A DNA stretch of 64,000 nucleotides from Aldrovandia affinis (GCA_029706075.1 JAINUG010000011.1:8747001-8811000); one strand, 5' to 3'. Numbered from the stretch's first letter, positions 23,094 to 42,655 are shown. A program made the numbers and translations. The notes: a model not told the origin generated them from the sequence alone.

Positions 23094-23626
23094 CATCCAC
23101 TCTCATATTACATAACAAAGAACAAACACAAACATAACAATTCAAAAACACAGGAATTACTGGTTTCTATCTGGCTGTGGTAGGTAGCTACGTATTGTGC
23201 ATTTCTCTCTGTTTCTGTCTCTCTCTTTACATTCCTTCCAATCGTCCTCTGTGGCAGCATCTTCCTGTGATCAGAATCGCTGTGTGACAGAGGGACAGTG
23301 ATGAAGGAATGGCTGCTTGGAGGTCATTACAGCTTCTGGGGCACGACGGGGGCTGGGGGGATGGGCATTTCATTCTGAACCCCTGCAGGTTTATACAACA
23401 ATTACCTTTCTTGGTTGTTTGATTTAAGAAAAGAACATCCAAATAAAAAATGTAAAAACCAACAGGTTTTCAGATTTTATTTTTCATAATGTGCTCTGCC
23501 AAAGTGTCAAAAATAACAGTCCTCCAAAAAACTAGGAGAAACCACGCAGCTGGCTCATGGACAGAACAAAGTGAGAGAGAGCTGCAATCCTGCCATAAAT
23601 ATATAAATATCCACTAAGCCAGCAAG
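23094..23626. other. Anonymous DNA
   Basis: No gene or named repeat was recognised between the MITE and the minisatellite. Confidence 0.4.
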
Positions 23627-23938
23627 CTCCCATGACTCCCTGTCACATTATGGACCCATTAAACTCCCATCTTTAAAAAGCTCCATGACTCCCTGTCACA
23701 CTACGCACCCATTAAATTCCCATCTTTAAAAAAACTCCATGACTCCCTGTCACATTACGCACCCAGTAAATTCCCACCTTTAAAAAGCTCCATGACTCCC
23801 TGCCATATTACGCACCCAGTAAATTCCCATCTTTAAAAAGCTCCATGACTCCCTGCCATATTACGCACCCGTTAAATTCCCATCTTTAAAAAGCTCCATG
23901 ACTCCCTGCCACATTACGCAACCATTACATTCCTGCTG
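23627..23938. repeat. 53-base minisatellite, about six copies
   Basis: Units start CTCCATGACTCCCTG at 23681, 23735, 23788, 23841 and 23894, with an earlier divergent copy near 23627. Each contains CATTACGCACCC and TTCCCATCTTTAAAAA. Confidence 0.9.
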
Positions 23939-24054
23939 CCTCAACAGGCTGATGGGCCTAGGCGGGGTCGCCTCGTTTTAATGGTTGAGATCTGCCAAGT
24001 GGTGGACCAGCAGGAGGAAGAGGGCGGGCAGTGGGGTGTTGGGGTGGTGCATAC

Positions 24055-25401
24055 CAGTGCCGATTTCTTTAAGACAATGAGGGAAGCTTGGCTTCCCCTA
24101 TAATTTTTGGGGGGATGGGAAATATTTTTACAACATTACAACATTAATAAATATTTGTACTTAATTTGAATAAATTTTATGAATTAACTTGGACAATATT
24201 GAAATGCCTTGAAGCTGAGCTTCCAAGCCATACATCCAATCAGATTTTGGCATGCCTCCGTCAATCAGCCTGTCTGTGGCTGCATCCATGTCCAATAGAA
24301 CATAGCTACAATATGTGTGGCCTTGGGCACAGAAGTTTTTGGAGTGACATCTGTTTGTCAATACATTGCCAATAGTTTGAATTATTTGGTGTTTATTCCT
24401 CTAGTATTGTAATTCAGTATTTTAATTGAACTGTTAATCATTTCTATTCTAAATTGATCTCTTGGAGTTTGAAATGTAACCACAGTAGCTAGCTAATGTT
24501 AGATAATTGCATTGATTTGTGAGTCTGCTAACTTGTTTAGGCTAGCTTAGCTAACATTAGCTAGCTAGCTGACATTTACAGTTCAGATCAAACATGAGAT
24601 TTTAGCTAGCTAGCTAGTTAGCATGACATTTTAGAAGAAAGTCTTTGTATATTCAACATGTCAAATAATAATCTGTGTTTATCCAACTAGGTAGCGTTAT
24701 CTCAGAAATGATTTGTCTCATCTCGCATGTTTCAACTGGACTAACTAATTGACATTGAGGATTGTGAAGTCAGTGTTGTTGAAAACCCTTGTTGAGTGAG
24801 ATTGATACTATAGGGCACATTTTTAGGAAATAAAGGAGATTAGAATTTGCTTACAAGATAAGGGGACAGCCCATAATATTTATTTTGATATGTTGCAAAA
24901 TTAGTGTTAGCTTTTACCTTAATTATGTAAATTATTTAGCTACCATACCCTGCATTGTTTTTCTATAAGAGTTGACATTTAAAGGTAAACAATTTATTTG
25001 TGAGGCGAGTATTACCAAGTATACCAAAATGTATTTACTGTTATGCTGGATAACATTTGCATTACCTATGTTCCAAGTCTTTAATAAACTGCCAATGTAT
25101 CTCCTTATTTGTTTCTAATGTTTCATCAAAGGACTAATTTGATGGAAAAAAGTTATATATTATATGATGTCAGGTGTTTAAATATGAGGATAATCTCTAT
25201 TTTGCAGTAGTATGGCAGGCAGGCAGCATCAGGGGCAGTGAGAACATCATCATTATCATCATCATCATCAGCATCATCAGAGCAGCAGGGGCAGTCAGCA
25301 TTATCACCGGAGCATCAGAGAAGATCAAGGTCAGATCAGTATCCCCCCCCAAGCCTCTGGGCCTCAGCTTAACATCGGGTGGGCCCCAGCAGTCGCCACT
25401 G
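24055..25401. mobile_element. hAT-like non-autonomous element, 1.35 kb
   Basis: The left end CAGTGCCGAT and the right end, reverse complement CAGTGGCGAC, form short terminal inverted repeats. The flanks GTGCATAC (24047-24054) and GCGCATAC (25402-25409) look like an 8-base target duplication with one difference. Eight-base duplications and CAG-type ends are usual for hAT elements. There is no transposase frame. A TCA-rich microsatellite lies at about 25244-25280 and TAGC-rich runs at about 24540-24620. Confidence 0.6.
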
Positions 25402-25409
25402 GCGCATAC

Positions 25410-25875
25410 CCCCAGTCCATGGGCTCAAACGTGCTCATCCAGAAAATCCACACATGTGTTAAGTAAAAATAAAAGAAAACAGATTAGGAGCACTGGTGTT
25501 TTATTGAGGAATTTTTGGAAGGCTAAGGAATATATATTTTTATACACAGATTTCTGGGTAAAAAAGGTAAGAGTGATAAAAAAAAATTCAAATTGATAAA
25601 ATAGATAAAAGACACAGCAGTCCAAAATTGCTTTTGTTAGAGTGGGCAGTATGGCACTGTGAAGCACATTAAGAAGGATAAACATGGGACATCATGGTTG
25701 AATCCTGGTTTTGCAAAGATTAAAAATCCTGAGATTCTTCAACCCAGGTGTGTCGGTCATCTGCAGCGCACTGTGACACTGTGACTTTACAAACAAAATA
25801 AAATGTTTTGCACCAGTGTGATATAACCACATAGCAGGGGAGTGTGGCTGCAAAAATACAGACAAAACAGTGATG
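25410..25875. other. Anonymous DNA
   Basis: No gene or named repeat was recognised between the hAT-like element and the SINE fragment. Confidence 0.4.
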
Positions 25876-26000
25876 AGGGGGCGGCGGATAACGTAGCGGT
25901 CTAGCGCTAATCAAAATAAATACAGGGTATAATTGGCCACTAAGTTGGGAGAAAAATGGGGAAAAAAATCTGAAACATTTAATAAAAAAATAAAAAAAAC
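25876..26000 (+). mobile_element. tRNA-derived SINE fragment
   Basis: GGGGGCGGCGGATAACGTAG followed by CGGTCTAGCGC looks like an A box. Then comes GGTATAATTGGCCACTAAGT and an A-rich tail. The same tail sequence is found reversed at 37680-37740. Confidence 0.5.
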
Positions 26001-26347
26001 TGTGTTGAAACTGAAAAGATGAGGGAGTGACAGGACCTGTACCGGCAGGGGGATCTGAAAGAATGCATGTGTGTTTTGTGTGTGTGCATGCTTATACACT
26101 GAATTGAGCATAGCTGAGAGGATAAAACAACCCCACCCGATACCACCAACACCTAGCCTTGCCTCCCGTCCACCACTCCCCCAGCCCCTCGCCAAGCTGC
26201 CCCTGCTCCAAGCCTCTCCCTTTGCAGTGCACTTGAAGATAAGTGAGAGTGCTGTCTCAGTGGGGCCATCAAAGCAAAGCCCTGTGTTCCCCAATGGGTT
26301 GTGTAATGGAGAGAAAAGCAGAAGGATCAGAACCCATTTACAAACAT

Positions 26348-26929
<582 letters not shown>

Positions 26930-27716
26930 CTAAAGTGAGTAAATGAGGGATACTGCTATGATGTGGGGTGCATTTTCAGCCATGGTTTACATCCACTTAA
27001 CCCCTTAGTGAGCTAAAATAGATACAAAGCCGTTGTGAGTGATCACCTTCATCCTATGGTGTAGCATTTCTATCCTGATTGGAGTGATCTCTTCCAGGAT
27101 GACAATTCCCACATCCACAGGGCACGACTGGCCACTGAATGGTTTGATGAGCATGACAATTATGTAAACCATATACCATGGCCATCTCAGTCACCAGATC
27201 TCAATCCAATTAAACACTTATGGGAGATTCCATCCATCCATCCATTGTCTAAGCCGCTTATTCCTGGTCAGGGTCGCGGGGGGCTGGAGCCTATCCCAGC
27301 ATGCGCTCCGGGCGAGAGGCAGGAATACACCCTGGACAGGTCGCCAATCCATCGCAGGGCACACACACCATTCACTCACACACTCATACCTACGGGCAAT
27401 TTAGACTCTCCAATTAGCCTAACGTGCATGTCTTTGGACTGTGGGAAGAAACCGGATACCCGGAGGAAACCCACGCGGACACGGGAGAACATGCAAACTC
27501 CGCACAGAAAGGCCCCGGCCTGGATTCGAACCCGAGACCTTCTTGCTGTGAGGCGACAGTGCTATCCACTGCACCACCGTGCCGCCCCTTATGGGAGATT
27601 GTGGAGCGAAACTTGTAGAATCTATACCAAGGTGCTGTTCTGGTGGCTTGTGGTGACCTTATTAAGATACTCTATGCTGGTGTTTCCTTTATTTTGGCAG
27701 TTACCTGTACAAGTGC
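26930..27716 (+). mobile_element. Tc1/mariner-like transposon remnant split by a SINE
   Basis: A plus-strand frame at about 27090-27229 reads LFQDDNSHIHRA, then WPSQSPDLNPIKHLWEI. This holds the second and third catalytic residues of a Tc1 transposase (D in QDDN; D and E in SPDLNPIKHLWE). The frame is cut by a SINE at 27230 and resumes after 27600 (VERNL). The right end GTGTTTCCTTTATTTTGGCA matches, reversed, the fragment at 36022-36080. The N-terminal half is degraded. Confidence 0.8.
27230..27588 (-). mobile_element. tRNA-derived V-SINE-like element
   Basis: On the minus strand it starts GGGGCGGCACGGTGGTGCAG and has a B box GGTTCGAATCC (plus-strand 27522-27532). The conserved central part includes AGTTTGCATGTTCTCCC and CAGTCCAAAGACATGC, and the tail is (GGAT)n. 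It lies between 12-base direct copies of TTATGGGAGATT (27218-27229, 27589-27600), so it arrived by target-primed reverse transcription. The related DANA/mermaid group is recalled from general knowledge. Confidence 0.85.
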
Positions 27717-34796
<7,080 letters not shown>

Positions 34797-34802
34797 TGTT
34801 GT

Positions 34803-34945
34803 GGTTCTGTGTGGCTCAGTAGGTAGAGCATGGTGCTAACAACACTTAGGATGTGGGTTAAATTCCCATTGGGGTCACATATACTGAAAATGTATGCATT
34901 CAATACTGTAAGACGCTTTTGGGTAAAAGTGTCTGTTAAATGGCA
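34803..34945 (+). mobile_element. tRNA-derived SINE with L2-type tail
   Basis: TGTGTGGCTCAGTAGGTAGAGC looks like a tRNA A box and GTGGGTTAAATTCCC like a degraded B box, spaced as in tRNA. The end GTAAGACGCTTTTGGGTAAA, then GTGTCTGTTAAATGGCA, is a diverged form of the L2-type tail seen at 44.6 and 49.7 kb. Confidence 0.7.
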
Positions 34946-36021
34946 CATTTTATATCATGGTAATTTATTCCATAATTCTCTGTGCAGAGAAGACGGAATT
35001 CAGAGGGGGAGAGAGGGGGTGTACGGGTCAGTTCTGCAGGGCTGCATTGTTTCCCTGTGGTGTTTCAGACATTACGTTTCAGAGGCTTGGGGGGGGAGCA
35101 TGTGATCCGAAAAAATGTGGTCAGATTCCACATCTGGCTACTGTGGCCCTAAAGGGACAGGGAGCCGGGGTTGACCCCCCAGTTTCAGGTTGTTCTCTTT
35201 AAAGTTTTTGGCTATGAAGTACACAAAACCAAGCTCACTTCATGTGTGATTCACACACTGAACAGGCACATACTGCAATATGAGCATGTATGAATACATA
35301 CAGTATCAGACACAAATATGTCACTCAGAGATTGCTTCCTATTAAAGGACACTAAATAAATAAATACATGAAAAAAACCTCCCTTATTCATCTGCTACAG
35401 TGTTCCAATATACTGACCCCAGGATCCAGTCACAACCAGGTCAAGTCTTTTTAGGGGCAAAAGAGGGCCAAATTAATCTGGAAGGGACTGCATTTTTAGG
35501 ATAGTCCTTTCTCTTGTGAGTTATCATTTTATTTTTATTTATGCCCCTCAAAATTAATATCATCAGTCATCTATTATATTCTACAGAGCCTGCACAAATA
35601 TCTTCTCAAAATTGTGTTCATTAATGAGGAATTGCTGCAGTTGTAATGCTCAGCATGGATGCCCTCCCTCCTCTGTCCTCATGTTTAGATGATTGGGCAG
35701 ACGGCAAGCAGGTGTTCCCCACACAAAGCACACTGCTGTCAGTCACTAATTAACACCTGTCCAGCCAAGGCTAATTACATATTTATAGCCCATTTTTCTC
35801 CTTCTTTCAGAGTCGCTTTCTGAAAAAAAAATTGGGCCCTGAATCATGCGTGCTAACAACGTGCTGGCAAAAGTTCTGAAGATTATTCTAAGAGAAGCAT
35901 TGATTGTCTAATGAGACTCAACGTACAGTAGGCCTACAGGCCAACACTGGCAGGTTGATTGATCAGCCCATTTTAATCATGTTGGTATTGGTAGTTGACT
36001 TAATCTCCTTTTAAGACAAAT
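34946..36021. other. Anonymous DNA
   Basis: No gene was recognised. There are short G runs at 35088-35097. Confidence 0.5.
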
Positions 36022-36080
36022 ACAGGTAACTGCAAAATAAAGGCAACACTTGAGTAAATGAGGGATACTTTAAAGAGGTG
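36022..36080. mobile_element. Tc1-type terminal fragment
   Basis: ACAGGTAACTGCAAAATAAA, then GGCAACACTTGAGTAAATGA. It is the reverse complement of the right end of the Tc1-like element at 27690-27712 and also shares GAGTAAATGAGGGATAC with its left part (26938). Confidence 0.6.
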
Positions 36081-36570
36081 CAGTACCATGGGTGTCCATT
36101 GGAGGGTACCACGGCCGGTACCAGCAGATAGGCCTGGCCCTCCCCGCTAAAGGTTTGTGTGTGTGTGTGTATGTGTTTGTGCATACGTGGCATATTCTGT
36201 ATGTGCAAGCTTGAAAAATAATCTTAAAAAAAAAAAATTTATACATTTTTTTATTATAATAATTTATAAAAATGGTGCATACGGGCAAATATTTTCCACA
36301 TACTATTTATAAAAACAATGCAAGACATATTGTACAGAAGATGTATTCTGTGTAAACAAATTAGATGCCATCTAAAATATGCATAGCTATTACATATTAT
36401 TATGTCTCTCATGGGAGGTATTGGCTGACACTGTGTAGATGCAGACCTGTACATAGTCACAATTTTTGATGGATCTGAATAATATTTTTTTCATTTCTCA
36501 ATGATCAAAGGGCCAAGAGCACCTCTTTGGTAGGCCAAATTTGGCGCCTGTTGAATAGCCTTGAGGGTTT
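36081..36570. other. Anonymous AT-rich DNA
   Basis: Contains a short (GT)n at about 36154-36180 and A/T runs near 36230-36260. No gene was recognised. Confidence 0.4.
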
Positions 36571-36691
36571 GGGGTCAACTGAATTTCAATTCAGTCAATT
36601 AAGGAAATGAATTGAAAATTAAATTCTTGATTAATTAATTGAATTGAAAATTAATTTCCTGAATTTACCTAATTGAAATGGAATTGACCCC
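36571..36691. mobile_element. Small palindromic MITE, 121 bases
   Basis: It starts GGGGTCAACTGAATTTCAAT and ends in the reverse complement of GGGGTCAATTCCATTTCAAT. The middle is AAT/ATT-rich and nearly palindromic throughout. I recognise the type as an abundant fish MITE. Confidence 0.65.
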
Positions 36692-37679
36692 ACCTCTGCT
36701 TGGCACGGTGTTGAACCTTCAACATTCTGGGTCTTTATTCAAAGCGCAAGGGTGAGGTGTTCAAACAACATGAGCATATCAAATCCACATTTCTCTAGCA
36801 AGCATGCCCTTCCTACAGCAATTGATTGACTTCCTGACCGAAGAGTTTATCATCCTGCTTTACTGGCACTTCATAAACTTTATCCACAGAGTGTATCTGA
36901 AGAGTTTGAAAAGCAGCTCTTTTGCTTCACAAGCTGCAGTTAAAAATAATTTATAGCTTGGTTTTTTGCTTTACTTTGTCTTTCCTTGCTTGTCATTTAA
37001 AATTAGTATGACTCTTAATCACACATATCCACAGATAATTATATGGGATCTATTGATTTCTGATAATATCACAAGTGTCTCAGTGGTGCCATGCATGTTT
37101 GACTTATGCAATGCATATTTATTTTGTATCCTTATTTGAAGTCCCCCATGCCTTTTGCATAAAACACATTATCTCCTTGAAATACATTTGCTATGCAGAC
37201 ACAGCATTTCTTCACAAATTGCTCCGCTCCGGGCATATTAAAAACAATTCTGAAGGATTAAGGCACTCTGCCTCCAAATGTGTGGGTGTATGTATGTGTG
37301 TGTGTTTGTGTGTGTGCATGTGTTTGTCTGTGGGTACGCGTGTGTGTGTGTGCATGTGTGTGTATGCATGTATGTGTATTTGTTTATTTATTTATGTGTG
37401 TCTGTGTGTGTGTGCACAGTGTGTATCTGTATGCATGTGCACTCACGTAAAATGCACGTGTTCAGCACATAAAATTTCTGTAGGTGAGTGTAGTTTGGGA
37501 AGCTTATGCATTGGAAGTTAAATGCGAATTATACAGATGTTTCTATTATGCTTGTTGCACTATTTCCCAGCATCACTTTATATATTAGCACCTCTAATAT
37601 AAATACAGCCATAAATTAAACATTAATTTGAGACGACTGCTGTTGGAGGGTCTGGATGTTGTTATCCTCTATTACAATC
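36692..37679. other. Anonymous DNA with (GT)-rich run at 37279-37430
   Basis: The GT-rich run gives cysteine/valine-rich spurious frames. No gene was recognised. Confidence 0.5.
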
Positions 37680-37910
37680 TTTTTTTTTTTTTTTTCTCCC
37701 AATTTAGTTGCCAATAATTTTACCCTCTATTTATCTCAATTCCCCCTCCCCCACGAGTCCGCTGTCCGTCCTCCAGGGCGAGACATTATTTCCGGGTCCA
37801 ATTTATCCTGCTCCTCGACGGACTCGTGCCGGTTCACCCTCCCCCCTCCCCCAGAGGCGGACAGCCAAACGCCGCCTCCGATCGGGCTGACGACCAGGAG
37901 ATTACAATCT
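37680..37910 (-). mobile_element. tRNA-derived SINE, minus strand
   Basis: A T run is followed by TCCCAATTTAGTTGCCAAT, the reverse of the tail at 25.9 kb. The GC-rich body includes CCAGGGCGAGACATTATTTC and CAGAGGCGGACAGCCAAACG. The B box is not clear. Confidence 0.5.
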
Positions 37911-38968
37911 TGATGACTATGTTGAGCAATAAAGATGTCTTATTCCAGTTCAATACACGAGTTTGGGGGGGGGAGGATAGTATAGATATATACCAGTATA
38001 GATAAAACCAGTATAGATATCCCCCAGGATTAGATGCTGAGCAAACCTTCTCCCATCTTAAATTACATATTATGGGCAAAATCTGAAATTAGATTGGTCA
38101 AATCTTGTAATTGGAAATGGGCATTGAAATTGGAGGATCCTCTGCCTCTGTCTCTGTCTCAGTGTTTTCAATTTACCGACAAACCATAGATTTGTGCCAG
38201 AACTGGTAATTACCTAATGATTAAAGCTGTTTAAGCACAGGTGTCTGGCTGCTGCAGGTAGTGAATGTGAATCTTGGCAGTGTGTGAGTAGATGCTTTGC
38301 TGCTTTTTATTCCCTGTTTTATATAGAGATCTTCATGCTTCTTTAATACCTTGTTTGTTTGGACAGTGTCTGAATTAATGAACATAAAAGTTATGTTAAA
38401 AGAGAGTATGTGCATTCTCCTATTGCACAACAAACAAACAAAGTTTCTGATCTTAAATTATTTGCAATACAGAAAGTGCGACTATCTGGTAGGGGAGGCA
38501 ACATTATGAGAAAAAGTGTGAAGCAAAGTAGATTTTTGCCCCTTGCCTTGGCTTGAATGAGGAACTGCTTCTCTTATGTTTTTTATAGTGTAAATCATGT
38601 CATACAATTTATAAGCTACCTTTTTACTCATATATGTGTTGTTCAGTGGGTCACCATTGATTTCATCCTACAATATAGCTACATCATGTGTATTTTCTAG
38701 ATTCTGTGTTAATCAATTAGTTGCTTGCACCGTTCAGTGGGCCACAAATGTATTTGTTAATGTAAATGCCTGCATAAATTATTCATACGTGTGCTTTCGT
38801 TGAACAAATACCTGTATTATGTGAGGGTCAGTGTATCTACTGACATTAATTGATTAATTATGTATCTGTTGTAGATTGGTCTGACAGAATGGGGCTGGCA
38901 TGCTCTCCTGTGCAGAAATTATAATTATTCACAAGGACATAAAATGGCAAATACATTTTTGTGTTACA
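37911..38968. other. Anonymous AT-rich DNA
   Basis: No gene or named repeat was recognised. Confidence 0.4.
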
Positions 38969-39116
38969 GGTCTGCACCCTGTTAAGGCACTGTTCTAGTG
39001 TGTGGATGAGCCCCATGGTCTGCATCCTGTTAAGGCACTGTTCTAGTGTGTTGATGAGCCCCACGGTCTGCATCCTGTTAAGGCACTGTTCTAGTGTGTG
39101 GATGAGCCCCACGGCC
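38969..39116. repeat. 48-base minisatellite, three copies
   Basis: Units start GGTCTGCA at 38969, 39017 and 39065 and contain TTAAGGCACTGTTCTAGTGT and GATGAGCCCCA. The length, a multiple of three, keeps frames open on both strands. The same unit occurs again at 45990-46473. Confidence 0.9.
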
Positions 39117-40380
39117 TGGTATAAAATCAGACCATGCCAGTACTCACTGGTAGCCTCGTGCAGAGAGGGAGGAATTCCGACAGCCAGGCTGTCTATTTGC
39201 CGTCGCACACCAGCAACCCCTGATTGTCAATTGGGCACCCACAGTCTACCGGTATAAAGCTGTGCACTAAGTGTCTTCCTCTGACTCATGTCAGTGTTTG
39301 CGTGTGTGCGAGTGTGTGTGTGGTTTTGTACGCACATCCATGAGCACTTTGTTTGTGGCATGAAAAATACCACTCCCTGAAACAGCTACCTGAACAGGAC
39401 ATAGCGATGGGTTTCCTTTCCGGCTCAGCATCTCCTTTCACACTCTGCATCAGGAGGACATATGCGGTGAAACCCTAGCAATCTACCAAACCGTAAACCC
39501 ACTAGCCCCTCAAAGCGCTAACCTTCCAACCCACCAAACAACCCACCAAACCACCAACCCACCAAACAACCACAACGGCCAACTCAACATACAACCAAAG
39601 TGCCAACCCATCAAGCAACCAAATCACCAACACGCCAAACAATAAAACTACCAACCTTCAAACCCGTCTTCCGGACAGGGCATGCTCCATTCATTCCTTG
39701 CAGATGGTCTAAATCAGACAGGTGAATTGGCTCAGAGGAGAACAGAGGGCCAGTTTGCTCCAGGACACACCTGTGCAACTAAAGTGATGCTCTACAGAAT
39801 AACCTGTTCAGTTATTTAAATATGTATATCATTTTGGGGCAGATATTCAGAGTCTCTCGTTTCTCTCAAGTCTTGGCCGTTTCTGTTTTTTAGTTATAAT
39901 GCCAAATCATGTGGGGTTTGAGCTGTGTCCATTCTGAACCTGAGGCATAACCATGGCGACAGCTGTACTGAAACAGAGTCCCTCCACACATGTGCCACTC
40001 CACCAGGTTTGGGAAAGGTGAACCTGGAGCACACGGAAAGGGAAGGAGTCCTGCAGGCAGGGGAGAACAAAACTTTCCAAAACAGGCTCAATGGCAACCA
40101 AGACATTCTTCAGTCCTTAAGGGCACAATCTCCTGAGGACAGTGGACTGATGAGAACTCCCCATAGATGACTTGTCATTAGCTGTTGCAATTTGCCAAAA
40201 GGGAGACTTTGGATGTTTTTGTGACAGAAGATAATTTACTGTTTAACAAAATCCTCCATAATTAATTATGTATTAATCACAAGTAAACAAAAACATGTAA
40301 TGAGTTTCGTTCTTTTTGGTGGAGTATCACTTTAACTGGATCGTTCCGCCATTTATAATGCCCAAGCAGGATGCACCAGC
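39117..40380. other. Anonymous DNA with C/A-rich, G-poor run at 39477-39660
   Basis: The run is built from words like CCAACCCACCAAACAA and is strongly strand-asymmetric. No gene was recognised. Confidence 0.5.
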
Positions 40381-41660
40381 ACAATAAGCGGGTGTAACAC
40401 CGAGGCAGGATCTCTCTCTCTCTCTCTATCTCTATCGCCTCTGCACACAGAGCTCCCCTGAAACAGGTTCACCAATAGCAGAACAAGCTCTCTCTCCTTT
40501 TCCCATGCTCTATACCTCTCTTTCTTTCTCTCTCTCCTTGTTCTGTTTCCCACTCTCTCTGCTCCGTGTATTTCTCTTTCTGTGGCACATCTCTGCTATC
40601 CTTGTTTTGATAGACACTGATTTAGAGTGTATTGATGCATCAATGAGCACATGAAAAAAATAGTACATGAAATCATCCCCATTATCATCAGCTCTGAGTT
40701 TATTGAGCGTAACCCAGCCCCCCCTGTGGGATCCCCCCAAGCTCAGGGAGGCAGGCAGAGCTCCTGTGAGCCTCAGAATGGCTGCTGCCCTACACACTCA
40801 TCAGTGTAATCTGTGGTGGGGTCCCCGAAAGAGAGGTTCCTCCAGCTCTCAGGGGGGTGTTAGCCACCGCTATACACATCCACGCACAACCCTCCCTGCT
40901 TCATATACTGGTTGCCATGCCATTTATAGAGCTGGGTTTTTGAAGCATTTGAGGGCGAGCAGCAGTGCTTCAAAGGGGGGATACCCCTCCTCCTCCTCCT
41001 CTTCCTCCTCCTCTTCTTCCAGGAGATCTAAACCTGTGAGACACCAGACCAGTGAGACAGCTTGGTGATGCTTCCCAGACCCTGCGTTTGGTAAGTGGCT
41101 CTTTATGCTGAGATTAGCCATGCCTGGGGCTTCATCATGTCAACCTTTTCATTCTTGGTAGTAAACGAGCACGTAGAGAACGAGTTGTGGTAGCAGAGAA
41201 CAAAACGCAGAGGTTCAGTGGCATCCTGTAACAGCAGCGCTGCAAAGTGCTCATATGCAGCCCGTAGCCCCCATCACACAAACATGTATTGTACACACAC
41301 ACATTCAAGCAGACACTCCACACTTGGACAAGTGTGGTGTCAGAATTCGACAGCAGCAACAACAACAGCAACAGCACAAACAAAAACAACTTTAAATGCA
41401 AGAACAGTTTAGATAGCTTAGATAGTCTGGTCAAATTCCAACACACCAAGAGTATTCATTCCACTGCTCAGTTCTACAGAATCAGCTCTTGTTTTATAAA
41501 AAACCTTATCAAATTGACCCAAGGACTTTCCAACGCAGTGACTTCAATGATTCCAGGTGATATGCAGCCAAAGAACTTGCCCCCATTGCTTAATGCCCCC
41601 CCATCCCTCGTACCTTGAGCAGTCGGACAGAGGGCAGGAAGGCGGCGTGACAGAGCTTCC
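40381..41660. other. Anonymous DNA with CT-rich runs
   Basis: CT runs lie at 40410-40440 and 40500-40580, and a (TCC)n run at 40985-41022. The short frames are without recognisable domains. Confidence 0.45.
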
Positions 41661-42120
41661 TGATGGTCCAGTTAAGCGGGCGTGGGGTGTCCAGCTGATT
41701 CATGTCCCCTTACTTTTTCCTCCCACACAGAAAATCCCACTTCCCAGTGAGCACTGCTGGCTGAGGGGGGTGTAGGAATCTCTCCGGCCGTATCCCGCAC
41801 GCTTCCCGGAGCATGACCCCTCCCCCGCCCACCGCCTCGCCACCTCAGAACCTCTCCTCCTGCTGCTGCTGCTGGGCACTCCCTCTCTCCTCTCCCTCTC
41901 TCCCTCTCCCTCCCTCCCTCCTTCTCCAGTGACTGGTAATCCGACTAGTTGGCGGGTGTCCGGAGCGTGTAGCAAATCCTGAGCGGAGAGACTCGGGAAG
42001 CCGAGCATCCGAGCCTGATCCCAGCGGTGGCACGGAGCCAGCTGTGCTCATGCATATCAAACGAGCAGGCACGGACTGGGAACAGCTGAGGAGCACAGGA
42101 CGGATGCACTGTCTTCAAGA
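41661..42120. promoter_or_regulatory. CpG-richer patch, possible promoter or 5' exon
   Basis: CpG is clearly more frequent here than in the surrounding DNA (for example 41785-41835 and 41935-42015). A GCTGCTGCTG run lies near 41863. On the plus strand a possible splice donor, GA|GTGAGC, follows at about 42122. It could be the first, mostly untranslated exon of a host gene on either strand. No protein similarity supports this. Confidence 0.25.
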
Positions 42121-42655
42121 CGAGTGAGCGCAAGAGAGACGGAGAGAGAGAGAGAAGGAGGGAGGGAGAGAGTGAGGGAGGGAATGAGAGAGGGAGGGAG
42201 GAAATGAGAGGGAGAGAGTGAGGGAAGGAATGAGAGAGAGGGAGGGAGAGAAAGGAAGAGTAAGAGAAAGATAGAGTAGAAGAGAGGGAGGAAAAGACAA
42301 GTAGGAAGGGAGGGAGAGAGTGAAAGAGCAAATGAGAAACAGAAGAGAAGGGTGGAAATGGAGGGAGACAATTAGGCAGGAAGAGAAGAGAGAGAGAAGG
42401 AGGAAATGAGAAGGAGAGATAGAGAGTGAGAGGGAGGGAGAAATAGGAGGAGTGATAGAAAGACAGTGAGAGGGAAAGCATGAAAACAGGAGTGAGTGAA
42501 AGAGAAACAGGAGTGAAAGAGAAGGGAAGAGAGGGAGGGACACAATTATGGAGGAAGAGAGGAGAGAGAGAGTGAGAGAGAGAAAGGGGGACAGGGAGAG
42601 ATCAAGTGAAACTGAAAAAGTAAAAGACTGCAATGGGGATGGAGAGAGAGAAAGC
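42121..42655. repeat. Polypurine (GA-rich) tract, ~530 bases
   Basis: Almost only G and A on the plus strand, in words such as GGGAGGGAGAGAGTGAG, with rare pyrimidines. The minus-strand serine/leucine-rich frames across it are artefacts. Confidence 0.9.

Noticed and set aside
23627-23938. CRISPR-like array
   Set aside because: Units are contiguous tandem repeats without unique spacers, in a eukaryotic genome.
34803-34875. tRNA gene
   Set aside because: A-box-like and B-box-like words are present but the cloverleaf is not, and a SINE tail follows.
37075-37521. 148-residue Cys/Val-rich frame
   Set aside because: The repeated part is a GT microsatellite translation; no signal of a real gene.
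38858-39208. 116-residue frame with a 16-residue repeat
   Set aside because: The repeat is the 48-base minisatellite, open on both strands; no start context or homology.
41945-42633. Serine/leucine-rich minus-strand frames up to 178 residues
   Set aside because: They read the reverse of the polypurine tract; no domain, and several frames are open at once.
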